Shown here: in pieces, positions 8,987-20,550 of the stretch
How positions within the stretch are numbered: position 1 is the stretch's first letter
Layout of the letters: each line of letters starts with the position of its first letter
Source: Toxorhynchites rutilus septentrionalis
Lineage: Eukaryota > Arthropoda > Insecta > Diptera > Culicidae
Length of the DNA stretch: 64,000 nt
Assembly: GCF_029784135.1 (NCBI RefSeq)
Contig: NC_073744.1
Span: 71,660,593 to 71,724,592 of the forward strand
Reading direction: 5' to 3'
The notes under the pieces: model-generated
The model's database searches: none
Told to the model about the DNA's origin: nothing
Seen by the model: the letters and a program-made list of their open reading frames with translations, nothing else
Made by a program: the position numbers and the translations under genes

Positions 8987-9643
8987 TGTTCTGATTTTTC
9001 CTACTTCCCCACTTAAGAGGGAAAATTATGCAGCGCAACTGCCAACACTGCAGATCATGCGCATGCAACGAATTTATCAGGCTTGAGCTTTCGGAGTAAA
9101 ATAGCAACAACCGAAAGCTCGCGCACCAACACACGGCTCGCAAACACTCACTCTCACTCAAGCTATCGCACTCACCTGGATTGTCACTGCCGTCGGTGTT
9201 GCACGGTCTTTGAAGTCGCCGACGTCGCGACACTTATCCGCCACTGGTGGGTATCTTAATTGTCTCGTTCCACTTCACAGTATCTCTTCTTTTTGCTCGT
9301 CTTTCTCTATACAACTCTTTTACTTCACGTTCCACGGATATGCTTCTTTTAACTTGCAATCTCACTCGCACATAGGGTGGCTACTCGAAATCCCTAACAT
9401 TCGCACGAACGCGAATAACCTTAGCGCCCGATGAACGGTCGTACTCTTACTCGACGTCATCTAACTCCCACTTCAAAGCTTTCTCCCGCCTTCTGCTCTT
9501 TCGCTCTTCACACGACAGTTGGGCCAAGTGCGGTTATAGCATGAGAGTTGTTGACATCTTGCGTATTTGTGTTGGTGCGCCTATTCCACTACATATTGAC
9601 CGCTAGTCAGTATCGATATCGCTCACTGACTAGGGTTGCTACA
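8987..9643. mobile_element. Solo LTR with 4-bp target duplication
   Basis: A 657-bp block bounded by TGTTCTG and GCTACA (TG...CA on either strand) interrupts R1 reverse transcriptase. CCTT occurs on both sides (8983-8986 and 9644-9647; AAGG on the minus strand). Deleting the block and one CCTT joins the frame as RLKVPGYLYRIL, the expected reverse-transcriptase sequence. No internal LTR-element sequence remains, so this is a solo LTR left by LTR-LTR recombination. Its family was not identified. Confidence 0.88.
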
Positions 9644-11385
9644 CCTTCAATCTGTATGGCGCGTCGGCGATGGCCTCCCAGCTGGCACTATTGAAGGCAT
9701 TCTTCACGTAGATCAAAATCACCGCGTAGTAACGATCACCTCTTCGTTTTTGTTGGAGCGAGGCCTGAGCTTTCTCGATAACTGTTCGAATAGCGTCCAC
9801 TGTCGACTTTCCTTTCCGGAACCCGAACTGCATTTTCGACAGTCCGTGATCACCCTCCGTGCATTTCACCAGTCTGTTGAGGATAACCCTCTCCAAGAGC
9901 TTTCCCAAAGTATCCAACAAACAAATAGGCCTATACGATGCTGGATCTCCCGGTGGCTTTCCTGGTTTCGGAAGCAGCACCAACTTTCGGACCTTCCATT
10001 TCGCAGGGAAGAGACCGTCATCCAGGCATTTCTGCAGCATCACCCTGAACATGTCGGGGAACGCAAGGGTCGCCGATTTCAAGGCCACATTGGGGATTCC
10101 GTCTGGGCCGGGTGCTTTTTCACCTTCAAACCTTTTGCCACCGCGATGAGTTCTTCGTTGGTGACTTGTGCGTTCTCGGCTTCGTCCTCACCGTACAGTG
10201 TGGGCGGCCACGTCGGCGGGTCGTGCTGCGGAAAGAGGTCATTCACGATGACTTCGAGTTTTTCCGGACATAATTCCATGGGAGTCGTTGAACTACGGAA
10301 TTTCGCCATCACGATTCGATATGCTCCACCCCAAGGATTTGCGTCGACGTCTCGACACAACTCCCTATAGCAGTTTGATTTTCTCCTACGTATCTCTCGT
10401 CTCAAGGCGGCTCTTGTCGCTCGGAAAGACGCGCGGTGCTCCTCTCTTTCTACATCGATTCGTGCCCTCTGGACTCTTCTTCTGGCTCGTAGACAGTTAG
10501 CGCGGAGGATGCTGAGTGTCTCGTTCCACCAGTAGGCTGGACGTCGTTTATTCGTCGGGTCCAGTATTCTCGGCATCGCTATATCGCATGCCCTCACCAA
10601 TGTTCCTGTCAGCCCGTCGGCGCTCAGATTAGGAGTTCTGCTGTCTATGCGTAGTGCTTCAACGAAAAGCTCTTTGTCAAAACCTTTGTCCTCCACTTCC
10701 GCTCAAAAGTTCTTGTTCTCCGTACCAACGCGGGATTCCGTTGGCCGACACTATACAGGATTGCCTGGTGGTCGCTGTGTGTGTATCCCTCCGACACTCT
10801 CCACTTCGTGTTTGCCGCCAGTGATGAACTGCAGAAAGTTACATCGATGATGGATTCGCGGCAGTCCCTTCGAAAGGTGCTGATAGTGTTTAGAAGTGTG
10901 ACGTCAAGTTTTGCGAAGGCTTCTAGTAGGCTGTACCCCCTGGCGTTGTTACATCTGCTTCCCCATTCCTCAGCCCAGGCATTGAAGTCTCCTCCGATGA
11001 TGACTGGTTTGCGGCCGCTGACCTTATCCGTGAGTACGTCCAACATCTCGTGAAATTGCTCCGCTGACCATCTTGGGGGTGCATAGCAACTACACATGAA
11101 GATTCCGTCGATTCTGACGATCACGAAACCTTCCTGTGAGCTTTCCACCACTTCTTTGATGGGGTACCTTCCCATCACTAGTATTGCAGCTATCCCTGCT
11201 TTATCCGCCACCCAGTTTCCGTTATCGCGAGGAACTCGGTACGGTTCTACGATCATTGCAACGTCGCATTTAGTTTCAATTGTTGACTGACACAACAATT
11301 GCTGTGCTATATCGCAATGATTGAGGTTGATCTGGGTAACCTCCATTACTGCGAACCCGCCATCGCCTTCTTGTACATCGGACAT
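9644..11385 (-). pseudogene. R1-like ORF2, endonuclease and N-terminal RT
   Basis: ORF2 opens at ATG 11385, overlapping the end of ORF1. Residues 1-225 form an apurinic-type endonuclease with INLNH near the start, a VEPYR block, GGDFNAW and YTHSDHQ, so the main catalytic residues are visible. The frame shifts around 10690. The following 200 residues are linker with YWWNETL. Reverse transcriptase begins with LLPKPGKPPGDPASYRPI (about 9985) and FRKGKSTVDA. The first catalytic motif reads LIYVKNAFNSASW where the family has D at the Y, an inactivating change. It ends at the solo LTR. Confidence 0.87.
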
Positions 11386-11884
11386 TTGAAACTACCTGTG
11401 ACATGGTCGTTTCCGTCCTCCTCATTGCACAACATGCACCTCGGTTGCTTTATGCAGTCTCTAGCAACGTGACCCTCCTCCCCGCACTTCCTGCACAATT
11501 TCGATCTGTCAGGACCGCCGCAGCCCATGCATTGAAAGCATCTCTCCATTTGCTTGGCCATACGAGGGGTAGCTTTCATCGGGCACACGGACCACCCCAC
11601 TTTTACTTTACCCTTCTCCACCAATTTATTCGCAGCTTGACTCGAGAGCCTATCGAGGCCGTTTGTGTCCCACCGTACGCCTTTCTCAGCCGGATTGTCA
11701 TCGGCACATCACCAAGGTCACATTGTGACTGTAACGCAGTTCTCAATTCCTCAACAGTCGAGATCTCGTCCAGATACCTGCACTCGATGGTTGACTCCTG
11801 AGAGAGAGCTCTCACCTTCGCCTCCTCCCCTAATGACTTCTCAATGAGTTGTTTGAGCAGAGCTCTTAACCGCTGGATCTTTTT
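11346..11884 (-). pseudogene. R1-like ORF1, C-terminal part (zinc knuckles)
   Basis: Continues the nucleocapsid-like ORF1 after the family I' insertion: a segment with VRALSQESTIECRYLDEIST, a frame break near 11610, then CFQCMGCG, LCRKCGEEGHVARDC and CMLCNEEDGNDHVTGSFKCP, a run of Cys/His zinc knuckles. ORF1 proteins of this clade bind element RNA. The stop at 11346 lies about 40 bp past the ORF2 start, an overlap usual for R1-type elements. Confidence 0.85.
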
Positions 11885-13006
11885 GACGTGGGACTACGTC
11901 TAACCGGAATATATGGGTTGTAAAATGAAAACCTAAACACAGCACATGCAGGAAAAAATGAAAGATTTCGAATGCTTATAACTCGAACATTTCTTACTGG
12001 ATCGGAAAGATGTTTGCATCAATTGATAGGGAATATTCCTACGCGTCTATTGCAATTAATAAAATGTTATTTTACATTAGATAAACAATATAATAACTGT
12101 AAAACGTTAAGCGTTATCTAAACGCTCTAACTGCCTCGTTTCGATTGATCTGATTTACGGTTTCCCCAACATAGCCATCAAAACTAAGCAGCCTTGGGGA
12201 AATCGACATTGCAAATACATGAAAGTAGGGGGGTTTTCGTTCTTACCGAAATGTGTTCCCTAACACAGACTTCAAAACCAAGCAGCGTTGGAGAAATCGG
12301 CATCGCAAACACATGAAAGCAGGGGGACTTTTTGTTCCCACCAAAATATGTTCACTAACAGAGATTTCAAAACCAAGGTGGCTGGAGGAAATCGGCATTG
12401 CAAATTCATGCAAGTCGGGGGTATTTTTGTTCCGACTGAAATGTGTTTTCCTTACACAGACTTCAAAACCAAGGTTTCTGGGGAAATCGGCAATGCAAAT
12501 ACATGCAAGTCGGGAGCATTTTTGTTTCGACTGAATTGTGTTTGCCTAACACAAACTTCAAATCCAAGGTTTCTGGAAAAATCGGCTTTGCAAATAAATG
12601 CAAACTGCGTGTACTTTTGTACTCGCTTGCCTATATGTTTTCCTAACACGGTCTTCTAAACTTAGGAACCTTAAAAAATGGTGCAGTCACTAGAGGCGAA
12701 TGAATTTTCAGGTTTCAAGCAAACTCGCGGTTCGAGATGTGCGTACAAACTTCAGAGGCAAATGTAAAATAAAATAATCGTTTAATTATTTTTCCGTTCA
12801 CATATTTCGTCCGTAAAAGAACTGTCGTTTAATTTACTTGTAACGAAGAACATAATCTATCACAATGCATGAATTGACCTTACATGTTCAATCTTTTTAC
12901 TCACAAAGCAAATATATTGAATTCAATTGAATTTGGAAATTGTTTCATTCAATCAAGAATTTAATCAATACAAACGAGTGATTGCTAAGCTAAGGTAGCC
13001 CACCCA
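11885..13006 (+). mobile_element. Family I' element inside R1 ORF1
   Basis: The left end is GACGTGGGACTACGTC at 11885-11900, the right end CTAAGGTAGCCCACCCA at 13006. TTTT lies on both sides (11881-11884, 13007-13010). The insertion is in the Lys-Lys codons of ORF1: removing it joins ELKK to DP in frame. The right terminus lacks about 35 bp that the sister copy (19705-20546, opposite orientation) has. No open reading frame is convincing; the interior is mostly a tandem repeat. Confidence 0.83.
12165..12660 (+). repeat. Tandem repeat of about 94 bp inside family I'
   Basis: Five to six imperfect units begin GTTNCCTAACACAGACTTCA and continue AACCAAG, then GGGGAAATCGGCATTGCAAA, CATGCAAGTCGGGGG and TTTTTGTTCCGACTGAAAT. 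The same unit recurs, reversed, at 20060-20290, and diverged units occur within family II at 21190-21450. Short open frames across the units are a by-product of the period (94 is not a multiple of three) and differ between copies. Confidence 0.8.
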
Positions 13007-13010
13007 TTTT

Positions 13011-13826
13011 TTTAAGCTCGAAGAGCATCTCGCCTTTCTGCGTGCGCCTAGTTTTCACGACGTTCTCGCCCAGTGTCTGCAACTCCGGATCGTCTCTCAC
13101 TTTCCGAAGGATAGCTGCGTATGATACCCCTGCTGACACTTCAACGATCAGAGCATCACCCTTGATTCGTTCAATTCGAGGTCCGAGTTTCTTCTTTTCC
13201 TATTCAACTTTTTTCTTCTTCTTCTGTTTTTTACGTTTTTCTGCCTGACTATCGACAGTACACCATTCACTGCTTTCACCCTCTTTCGCGTTACTCAGAT
13301 CGTTCTTGGCGTTTTTCAGCTCTTCTTCTTCTCCTGGGGTGTCCCTCCTTCTCTTGTCCAATCATGGGTTCAGAGGACCCTTTGGCGTCTCAAGTATCTC
13401 GACGGTTTTCTCCTTCGCATCGAGCAGAGCTTTTTCAGCACCCTCTGCTCTCATCTGCAGTTCCTTATGCTCGCATTCAGCGAACATAACGGCGGATCTA
13501 ATACTTGCCACTAGCTGCTTGATTTTTAGATGGACGTTGTTCTTATCCTTTACAAAGTCAAATAGCTCGTTCACCTTTCTTCTGACGTCCATTATATTAG
13601 AGCTCCCAAGTTGGACCCCTCCTTGGGATGTGCTGTTGGATGCAGTCGGCGTGGACACCTGGAGTGCATGCAGCTCACCTTGTTGTCGGTTACTGCTAGC
13701 GGCCGCTCGGGCCGGTGACCTCTGTAGTTTTCCGCTTCTTGCGAACGCAATCTCCTCTCCATCGTTTGTTGGTGTTTGTTTGTAATCCATGTTTTTTGGG
13801 TCCCAACTCCGGGCCGCTATCTCCAC
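13011..13826 (-). pseudogene. R1-like ORF1, N-terminal part
   Basis: From about 13826 the minus strand encodes a polar, Ala/Ser/Glu-rich segment with a likely coiled coil (VNELFDFVKDKNNVHLKIKQ). A stop near 13362 is followed in another frame by a KKKK-rich stretch, and then GDALIVEVSAG, LRKVRDDPELQTLGE and VVKTRRTQKGEMLFELKK, the conserved ORF1 block that precedes the zinc knuckles in the R1 clade. It breaks at the family I' insertion and continues at 11884. Confidence 0.8.
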
Positions 13827-14350
13827 TCGTTGTACATAGTCGCTATCAATAATCCCATGGTTATCTATGCAAGCAGTGAGGCCATGCAGGGGTTGACACG
13901 GTCCTTCATGGGGACCGTGTTCAGAGTCAGATCAGCGCAAGTCAGGAATGTGACATCTGACGCCTAGTACCTAAGCCTAGACGAGCATCGAACGTAACCG
14001 AAGACTTGCCAAGTTATTACCGGGACGGGGCAACCGCGTTATTAGCCCACACGCCGTTTCAGGAAGGTGTCACCCTTCCTTACTCAGGGAACAGGATAGC
14101 ACGACTGTCAGCCTTTTGCGTCGAATGTAAATGTCATCCTTAACATGTCCGTTTTCCGTGTCGTACCAGTATGTCATAATCAGGATCTTACTGGCGTCGA
14201 TCCTGATGTTCTTAGCACTTCTTGTGTTGCTCTTGTACACGGTATTTCCCCCGCGCAATCTCCATAGGCTTTACCGCGCCCTTACTCGCGTTGTCACCCG
14301 ATTATGGACAGGGACCAGGACCCGAAGTGCTATTCTAGGCCGGCAGCTCC
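13827..14350 (-). other. Probable 5' leader of the R1-like element
   Basis: GC-richer than its surroundings and directly upstream of ORF1 on the minus strand. No coding similarity is seen. Short open frames on either strand lack codon structure. The true 5' end cannot be fixed; a change to AT-rich sequence occurs around 14350. Confidence 0.45.
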
Positions 14351-14880
14351 CCGGCTCAACGGTTTCATTTAACTTGACCTGTATGTATGTTAGTATGTCT
14401 GTAGGGTTGTCCCACATTAATGAAAAATTGTTCCTTTTGACTTATTGATCTTAAATTTGGAACAAACCTTTATCTCTGCTGTCATTATAATACTGTGTAT
14501 TCCATTATCTTGAAAATTCCAATTTAGCCGTCCATTAAAATTGGCCGTATGGCTTGACTTGGAGAACACACTACATTACGAAGAATCGTCGAAAAAGTAG
14601 AAGGGTCTGAGCCTAGGGGCACGGACGGAATTTTGACCTAGGACTGTGATTGTTCAGAACACTTGGTAATTTTAAATGTAATTCATTTCATTGTTCAGAA
14701 ATATGTTAGTTTATTTTTTTTGAAACTCAAAATAGTAGAAGACGAATTGAAAACAATAGCACATGCCAAGAATTGAAAATAATAGCACATGCCATCATTA
14801 TTGATCACATTGAATATGAAATTTATGGGGAAGAAACGAAAAAACAAGTTGAAAATACTCACGATTGCGTTATATATCTA
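14351..14880. other. Unassigned AT-rich sequence
   Basis: No gene seen. Around 14460-14520 it has weak similarity to the dispersed repeat at 28390-28575 (a TCTCTGCTGTCATTATAATA block). A direct repeat of AATTGAAAACAATAGCACAT and AATTGAAAATAATAGCACAT occurs at about 14740-14790. Confidence 0.4.
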
Positions 14881-17107
14881 TCTATGTATATATAAAAATC
14901 TCGTGTCACGGTGTTCGTTACCGAACTCCTCCGAAACGGCTCGACCGATTTTGATGAAATTATACTCAAAATACTTGGTAGGTATGAGAATAGGTTGTAA
15001 ACTATATATGATACCGGTAGGATACCGATAACCATACATTTAATACCGAATAGGGTGCCTCTATGCAGAAAAAAAGATCTGGATATTTTTTTTCAAAAAT
15101 TTGATTTCATACCATACATATAACCTTAAATTTTGACCCCAATTCCCTATTTTTAATTGCGATTTTATTATTTTTGTGTCAAAAATATTCTAATAATTTG
15201 ACCGTTGTTCATTTTTTCAACAGAACGAATTTATTTAAGTTGTTCAATGACTGATGGCGTAACGCCCGCTTCATTGAACATCCATCTACGAATACACAAG
15301 TAACATCAATTCATCTAAAGCAGGGAGCATCTTCGACGAGCTGGAAGCCTTTTTGAATGAGCACAATGAGTTATCGAAATTCTTCAAATAACATTTGTTC
15401 GGATTACAAAATGACAATCACGCTAGTGCCATCAACCCTGATAAAACATCAGCTAGAGAGCACGTGTGTAGATCCAAAGCACAAGCGCTGCTGGAATCAT
15501 GATAGCACGGTGACACGAGAAATTTAATGCGAAGAAAAAACAATAATCTGGAATTCATCGTTGACACACACCGTTCATACGACCCTCGCTATGTTCTTCT
15601 TCAATGGCACTAACGATCCCAAGGTTTGCCTTCTCAACGTAGTACTACTTGCGTCATTTTTATTAGTAAATAGTTGAGATTTCTATGACGAACAATACGC
15701 CTTGAATGTATTCTGGAGTGGCAAGCTCAAGAATACGCGTGACTACAGAGCAAGTCAGAAGGGTTTCTTTAACGAAAAATCTCTTGCATAAACATTAGAC
15801 CAACGAGACCCCGTCACAGATACTTAATTCATTATGAACATCATTTCTCATTTTGATTTAATATTTATGAACATGCGACGAAACAAACAGAGGGCACGCT
15901 CGAAGGATTTTTATGTTTATCATAAGGTTATTTGACATGGTCAAGAAACGCCAATTCAAGATATCGTAAGCTGTGCCAACAATTTATGATCGACATATAC
16001 GCGAAGGTAGAGATTGAACGACTGCAATTCTTACTAAACAGTCAACAAAAGCGGTGCAAGGAATAATACATTCACTTGCGAGACACTATCATGAGCAACG
16101 CCGACACAGCTTTAGTTATAGCCAGGCCAAAGCGCAATGCATTGTCATGACATTGCGCGTGTGTTCAAACACAAATTGAAGTTCGATCGTATTCAACCCC
16201 ACATATTGTTGGTTGTATTCTGTTGAATGGAAAAAGCGCAATTTTGCATTCTGTTCAAGCTCAAGTCCAATCGAGTTGAGCAAATGTGACAACCTTGCCA
16301 CGCAATTCGACGTAAACAGCATTGGTCTCCATGTTCCATTTCTATGAAGCAAAAATAGTAATGGTTTTTCGGGTGGAATAAACACGCAAAATTTAGCATT
16401 CAAACACATTCAAAACAAATTTAGCATCCAAACGAAATCGAATAATAATGTTCATTCAAATTTCAACAATTTAGAATTATTTCCGGAATTATGCCGATCA
16501 GATAAAGAGTAAATTGAACCACAAATACGGATGACTTATTTTGACCATTGTCGCGACAAGGCGAACGAATTTAAGAGTGTAAACGTCGATTTCGATCGAA
16601 TTGTAAAATCCGATCACTCATATGCATATATGAATATTGAGTTCTACAAATCGGTGAAGAGTAATAAAAACATCCATGAATAAAGGAAGCAATATGGCTG
16701 TGTTTCAAACTTAGATTACCGATTATGAACGAGACCAAGCTGTTATAAACCAAGCCATGTTGAAAATCACATGCACGTATTTTCTAACAAGGAGACAGCA
16801 ATAAATATTGATTTTCTATATTTCATTTTTTCTACTTCACGACAAACTTATATTACTTTTTTCAGTTGACGTTTAACTTTTAAGAGATCAAACATGTCAG
16901 TTACGTTAATGAAATACACCAAGAAACATCATATAACCTTTCGTTCAAATAATTTAATTCGTTTTTTTTATCGGTCACATTCGATTTATTTTAAAGATCG
17001 TTAAAATATTCAAACACACTTACAATACATTAGTGTGTTTTATTCAACACCCAAAATATTCACTAGAAATAATTTATTGGCAGAACAACGTTTGCCTGGT
17101 CAGCTAG
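14881..17107 (+). mobile_element. Decayed Helitron
   Basis: The 5' end TCTATGTATATATAAAAATC, followed by CCGAACTCCTCCGAAACGGC and TGACCGATTTTGATGAAAT-like sequence, is the usual start of an insect Helitron family. The 3' end GCAGAACAACGTTTGCCTGG then TCAGCTAG finishes in CTAG (CTRR rule) at 17104-17107, followed by T. In between lie decayed remnants of the Rep/helicase polyprotein. Insertion between A and T without duplication is typical. The exact 5' base could be 14877 or 14881 because TCTA is repeated. Confidence 0.82.
15330..16200 (+). pseudogene. Remnant of Helitron Rep/helicase protein
   Basis: Fragments in different plus frames match Helitron replicases: LEAFLNEHNELSKFF near 15340; a Lys/Asp-rich DKTSAREHV near 15440; QQFMIDIYAKVEIERLQFLL from about 15977; YIHLRDTIMSNADT at 16067-16108; and ARVFKHKLKF near 16160. 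A TAA at 16064-16066 and frame changes break the frame. The order is that of the region just before and within the Rep domain. The HUH nickase residues and the helicase motifs are not recognisable here. Confidence 0.72.
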
Positions 17108-17215
17108 TCTATGTATATACAAATGGATTTCTGTCTGTCTGATTCTTATGGACTCGGAAACTACTGAACCGATCAACACGAAAATTGGTATGTAGGGTTT
17201 TTTGGGGAAAAGAAA
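17108..17215 (+). mobile_element. 5' end of a second Helitron
   Basis: Starts TCTATGTATATACAAATGGA, then TCTGTCTGTCTG, ATTCTTATGGACTCGG and ACTACTGAACCGATC, a common insect Helitron 5' end. It begins at the base after the CTAG of the preceding Helitron, so the two abut tail to head. It is cut short by the I-clade retrotransposon. Confidence 0.65.
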
Positions 17216-17492
17216 AATAATTTACCCGATGTTTAGGAAAGATCGGGTAACCAACTCCGGTGGGACCTTTGGTCGTACGCAGACAAGGAAGGGGGAAAAC
17301 GGGCCTTAAAAGTTAAGGTGTGATGCGACCCGTGCCGAAAGCTGAGTGGTGGAAGGGGCGATAGAAATGAGAAGCCGTTAACGGAGTCTGTGGGGCACCG
17401 GGGCGCACCCCACAGTATGCAGCCCTTACCGTGTTACAGCAGGGCACTGACGCGGAGGACCCCACCTTCCCCTAGCGACTCGTGGGAATCAC

Positions 17493-18684
17493 ATGGAGAA
17501 CAATAAACAAAACCAACCAAAACAAAAAACTGTATCGATGATGAGCGGAGTAGGAGGTAAAACTTACCTCAGCCTTACGGCAGAAAAAACCGATGGAAAA
17601 ATAACAAGAAACCCCTTCTTGATATCAAAAACGCTATCCAAACTAACGAAGACATATTAGAAATAAAGTACATAAATGAGACACAAGCTTTCTGATTGTT
17701 CTAGAGAACAACAGAAACGCGGAAAAGCTACTAATGCTTAAAAGCTTAGTGAACGGAGAAAAGATTAAAGTATAATACCACAAGAACCTGAACATTTCAA
17801 AATGTGTGGTTTACAGCGAAGAAATGATGGAAATGGAAACGAAAGAGATACAAGTTGAGCTACCAGATCAAGGTGTGCTAAACGTACACAGAATCACTAG
17901 GAAAAACGAAAAGAGAGAAACGGTTAACACGCCTCTTCTTATCATTACGATCAATAGATCAGAGCCTCCGGAGCATCTGAAATGTGGTCTACTAAGACTT
18001 AAAACTAGACACTATTTTCCGAAACTAATGCAATGTTTTAAATGCTACAAATATGGACATACACAAAAGAAATGCCAAAGAGAAGAAGCAAGGTGCAAAA
18101 AATGCTCGAAAGACCATATTAACGCATCTTGTGAAGAACAAGCATATTGCATCAATTGCAAAGGGAATCATGGGCCTGGCGACAGAAACTGCCCATTTTA
18201 CAAACGAGAGAACGATATACTAAAAATTAAAGTATCAAGAAACATACCATATGGGGAAGCAAAAAGAACGTACGTAAACACACAAAGACAAACAAAAAGT
18301 TACGCTGATGTAACCAAAAGCCAAGTACAGCAAAGATTGATCGTAAACAATGACGTCATAAATGAGAATAACGCCCTTAAGGCCCAGATCCAAGAACTGA
18401 AGCAACGGATAGAAGAATTGAAATCAATCATTACAGAGATGCAGAAGAACACCATGATAAACAAGATTGTTCAAAACGAAGCCGATCTGATAGTGCTCCT
18501 GAGGGCAAGAGAACGAGCGAACCAAATAACAAAGCGAACAAAAAACAAAAAAAAAGGAAAGAGAAAAGATCCTCTGACTCCTCGCCTCCGTCAAGGAAAA
18601 ACAAGAAAAGCGGAAACTTTTCCGATTCCGAAATGTCACAAAGTGACACAACGGAGCTATAGTGAAACTTTTAATATTCCATAA
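17493..18684 (+). pseudogene. I-clade ORF1, nucleocapsid-like
   Basis: Begins MENNKQNQPKQK at 17493 and reads into NPFLISKTLSKL. Stops around 17658 and 17773 break the frame, and a long frame then runs from before 17806 to 18684. Three zinc knuckles are visible: CFKCYKYGHTQKKC, CKKCSKDHINASC and CINCKGNHGPGDRNC. A Glu/Lys-rich, likely coiled-coil segment (about 18355-18450) and a basic tail follow. ORF1 protein of the I clade coats the element RNA. The stop TAA (18682-18684) overlaps the ORF2 start ATG in TAATG, which suggests reinitiation. Confidence 0.85.
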
Positions 18685-19704
18685 TGAGCTATCACAAATT
18701 CACAAACGAAACACTAATACTACAATGGAACATCTTTGGCTTCCGTGGCAGACTACATGAGCTACAGCTACTAGTAAACGAATACTATCCATCCATCATT
18801 GCACTTCAAGAAACAATGGTACCCAAAATACCACAAAATGTACTAGGTGGACAATATAACTGGAAAATATACAATGATCACAGTCACCCAAACAAAAACG
18901 GGATTGCATTGGGAGTACTCCACGACGCACCTCATAAGTGGATGTAAGTGGGATCGATAAGGTGCAAGTCGTAGCAGTAACTATACACCTCCCACTAAAA
19001 CTTACGATCGCAAACATATACATATCGCCACACTATACAAGCATCGAATATGAAAGGGCCATAATTGCAGAAATAACACACATTGCGAGACAACTCCCAC
19101 AACCGTACATACTTTTGGGATCATACAAAAACGATACAAGAGGCAATCTCCTCCTTGAGGAGACAGACAAACATCGATGGAAAATACTAAACGAAGGTAA
19201 TTCGACTAGGATGCACCCAACCTCTGGTAAACCATCAGTAATAGATTTGATGATAGCCTCTCATAATATGCCTATCAGCTACTTATGTAGAACTGACACA
19301 GATACAAGAGGAAGCGACCACTTTTCTATTTTTCTACAAAAATGCGGTCAAACAGTAGTACATCCTACAAGAAGAAAAAGATGGATAACAGAAGCAGCTG
19401 ACTGGAACAAATATGAGAGAACGAACGTGCCTTAACAGGTATAGAGAGTATAGACCCAATGAAACTAACAGATATCATATCTTCAGTGGCAAGTAAATGC
19501 ATGAAAAAGACTAGCGGACATAAGCCAAAAAGAGAGGTACCATGGTGGTCCAATAAAATCTACCAGGTGATAAAAGACCGAAGAAAAGCCCTTAGAATAC
19601 TCAGGAACTCCGATCCTTAATCTGAAGAATATAGGGAATACCTGAAAAAATACAAAACCGAGCGCTCAAGAGCAAGACACATGATAAAAGCAACAAGAAA
19701 AAAA
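18684..19704 (+). pseudogene. I-clade ORF2, endonuclease part
   Basis: ORF2 starts at ATG 18684 with LILQWNIFGFRGRLHEL and IALQETMVP, the first motifs of the apurinic-type endonuclease. A frameshift lies near 18940. The third motif, normally GDFNAH, reads LLGSYKND and so has lost the Asp; RGSDHFSI near 19310 keeps the final Asp-His. A second frameshift (about 19430) and a stop near 19618 follow. The reading breaks at KATRKK where a family I' element inserted, and resumes at 20551. Confidence 0.83.
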
Positions 19705-20546
19705 TGGGTGGGTAATGTTTATGATATAACCGCAAGGTTGACGTGGGACTACCTTAGCTTAGCAATCATTGATTGTATTGTTTGTATTGATTAAATTTTT
19801 GATGGAATGAAACAATTCCCGAATTCAATTGAATTCAATTTGCTTTGTGAGTAAAAAGATTGTATAATGCCATTTAAGGTCAATTTTATACTATAAAGGA
19901 TTTAAACTTGAAAGTTCATTCGTTTCTCGTGTCTGCACGATTTTCCCAGGTTCCTAAGTATAGGAAACCGTGTTAAGGAAACATATTCTAGTTTGCACAA
20001 AGACAAGCAAGTACAAAAGTACTCGAAGCTTGCATTTATTGTAGAGTCGATTTTCCCAGACATCTTGGTGTTAGGCAAACACATTTCAGTCGGAACAAAA
20101 ATGCCACTCACTTGCATGAATTTGCAATGCCAATTTCCTCAGACACCTTGGTTCTGAAGTCTGTGTTGGGGAAACACATTTCAGTCGGAACAAAAACTCC
20201 CCCGACTTACATGTATTTGCAATGCCGATTTCCCCAAGGCTGCTTGGGTTTGAAGGCTGTGTTAGGGAAACCGTAGATCGGGCCAATCAAAATGAGGCAG
20301 TTATGGCGTTTAGATAACGCCTAACATTTTACAGTTATTCAATTGTTTATCTAATGAAAAATAACATTTTATTTATTGCGATAGAAGCGTAGAAATATTC
20401 CCTATTAATCGATGCAAACATCTTTACGATCCAGTAAGAAATGTTCGAATTATAAGCATTCGGAATCTTTCATTTTTTCCTGCATGTTCTGTGTTTAGGT
20501 TTTCATTTTACCACCCATATACTCCGGTTAGACGTAGTCCCACGTC
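19705..20546 (-). mobile_element. Family I' element inside I-clade ORF2
   Basis: Opposite orientation to 11885-13006. Ends: TGGGTGGGTAATG...AACCGCAAGG...GACGTGGGACTACC at 19705, and CCGGTTAGACGTAGTCCCAC ending in GTC at 20546. AAAA lies on both sides (19701-19704, 20547-20550). Removing it rejoins ORF2 near ATRK/NWDEYLA with a 1-nt length difference in the A run. The interior holds the about 94-bp repeats. Confidence 0.85.
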
Positions 20547-20550
20547 AAAA

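Larger units (their letters stand above)
7217..14350 (-). mobile_element. R1-clade non-LTR retrotransposon, inactive
   Basis: Minus-strand element with, in order from the right: 5' leader (about 13827-14350), ORF1 split at 13011/11884 by a family I' element, ORF2 with endonuclease and the first half of reverse transcriptase (11385-9644), a solo LTR (8987-9643), the rest of the reverse transcriptase and C-terminal Cys/His motif (8986-7757), and a 3' UTR with repeats. The 5' boundary is an estimate. The 3' end near 7217 lies close to the family I end at 7201. Frame breaks and a lost catalytic Asp make it inactive. Confidence 0.85.

Noticed and set aside
9636..10370. Plus-strand open frame of 244 codons
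   Set aside because: It is the antisense shadow of the R1 reverse transcriptase, which is clearly coding on the minus strand.
12253..12659. Overlapping plus-strand frames reading as repeated Cys-containing peptides
   Set aside because: The 94-bp unit is not a multiple of three, so each unit is read in a different frame; the apparent repeat protein is an artefact of the tandem repeat.
16116..16409. Minus-strand open frame of 97 codons
   Set aside because: It lies across the decayed Helitron replicase, which reads on the plus strand.
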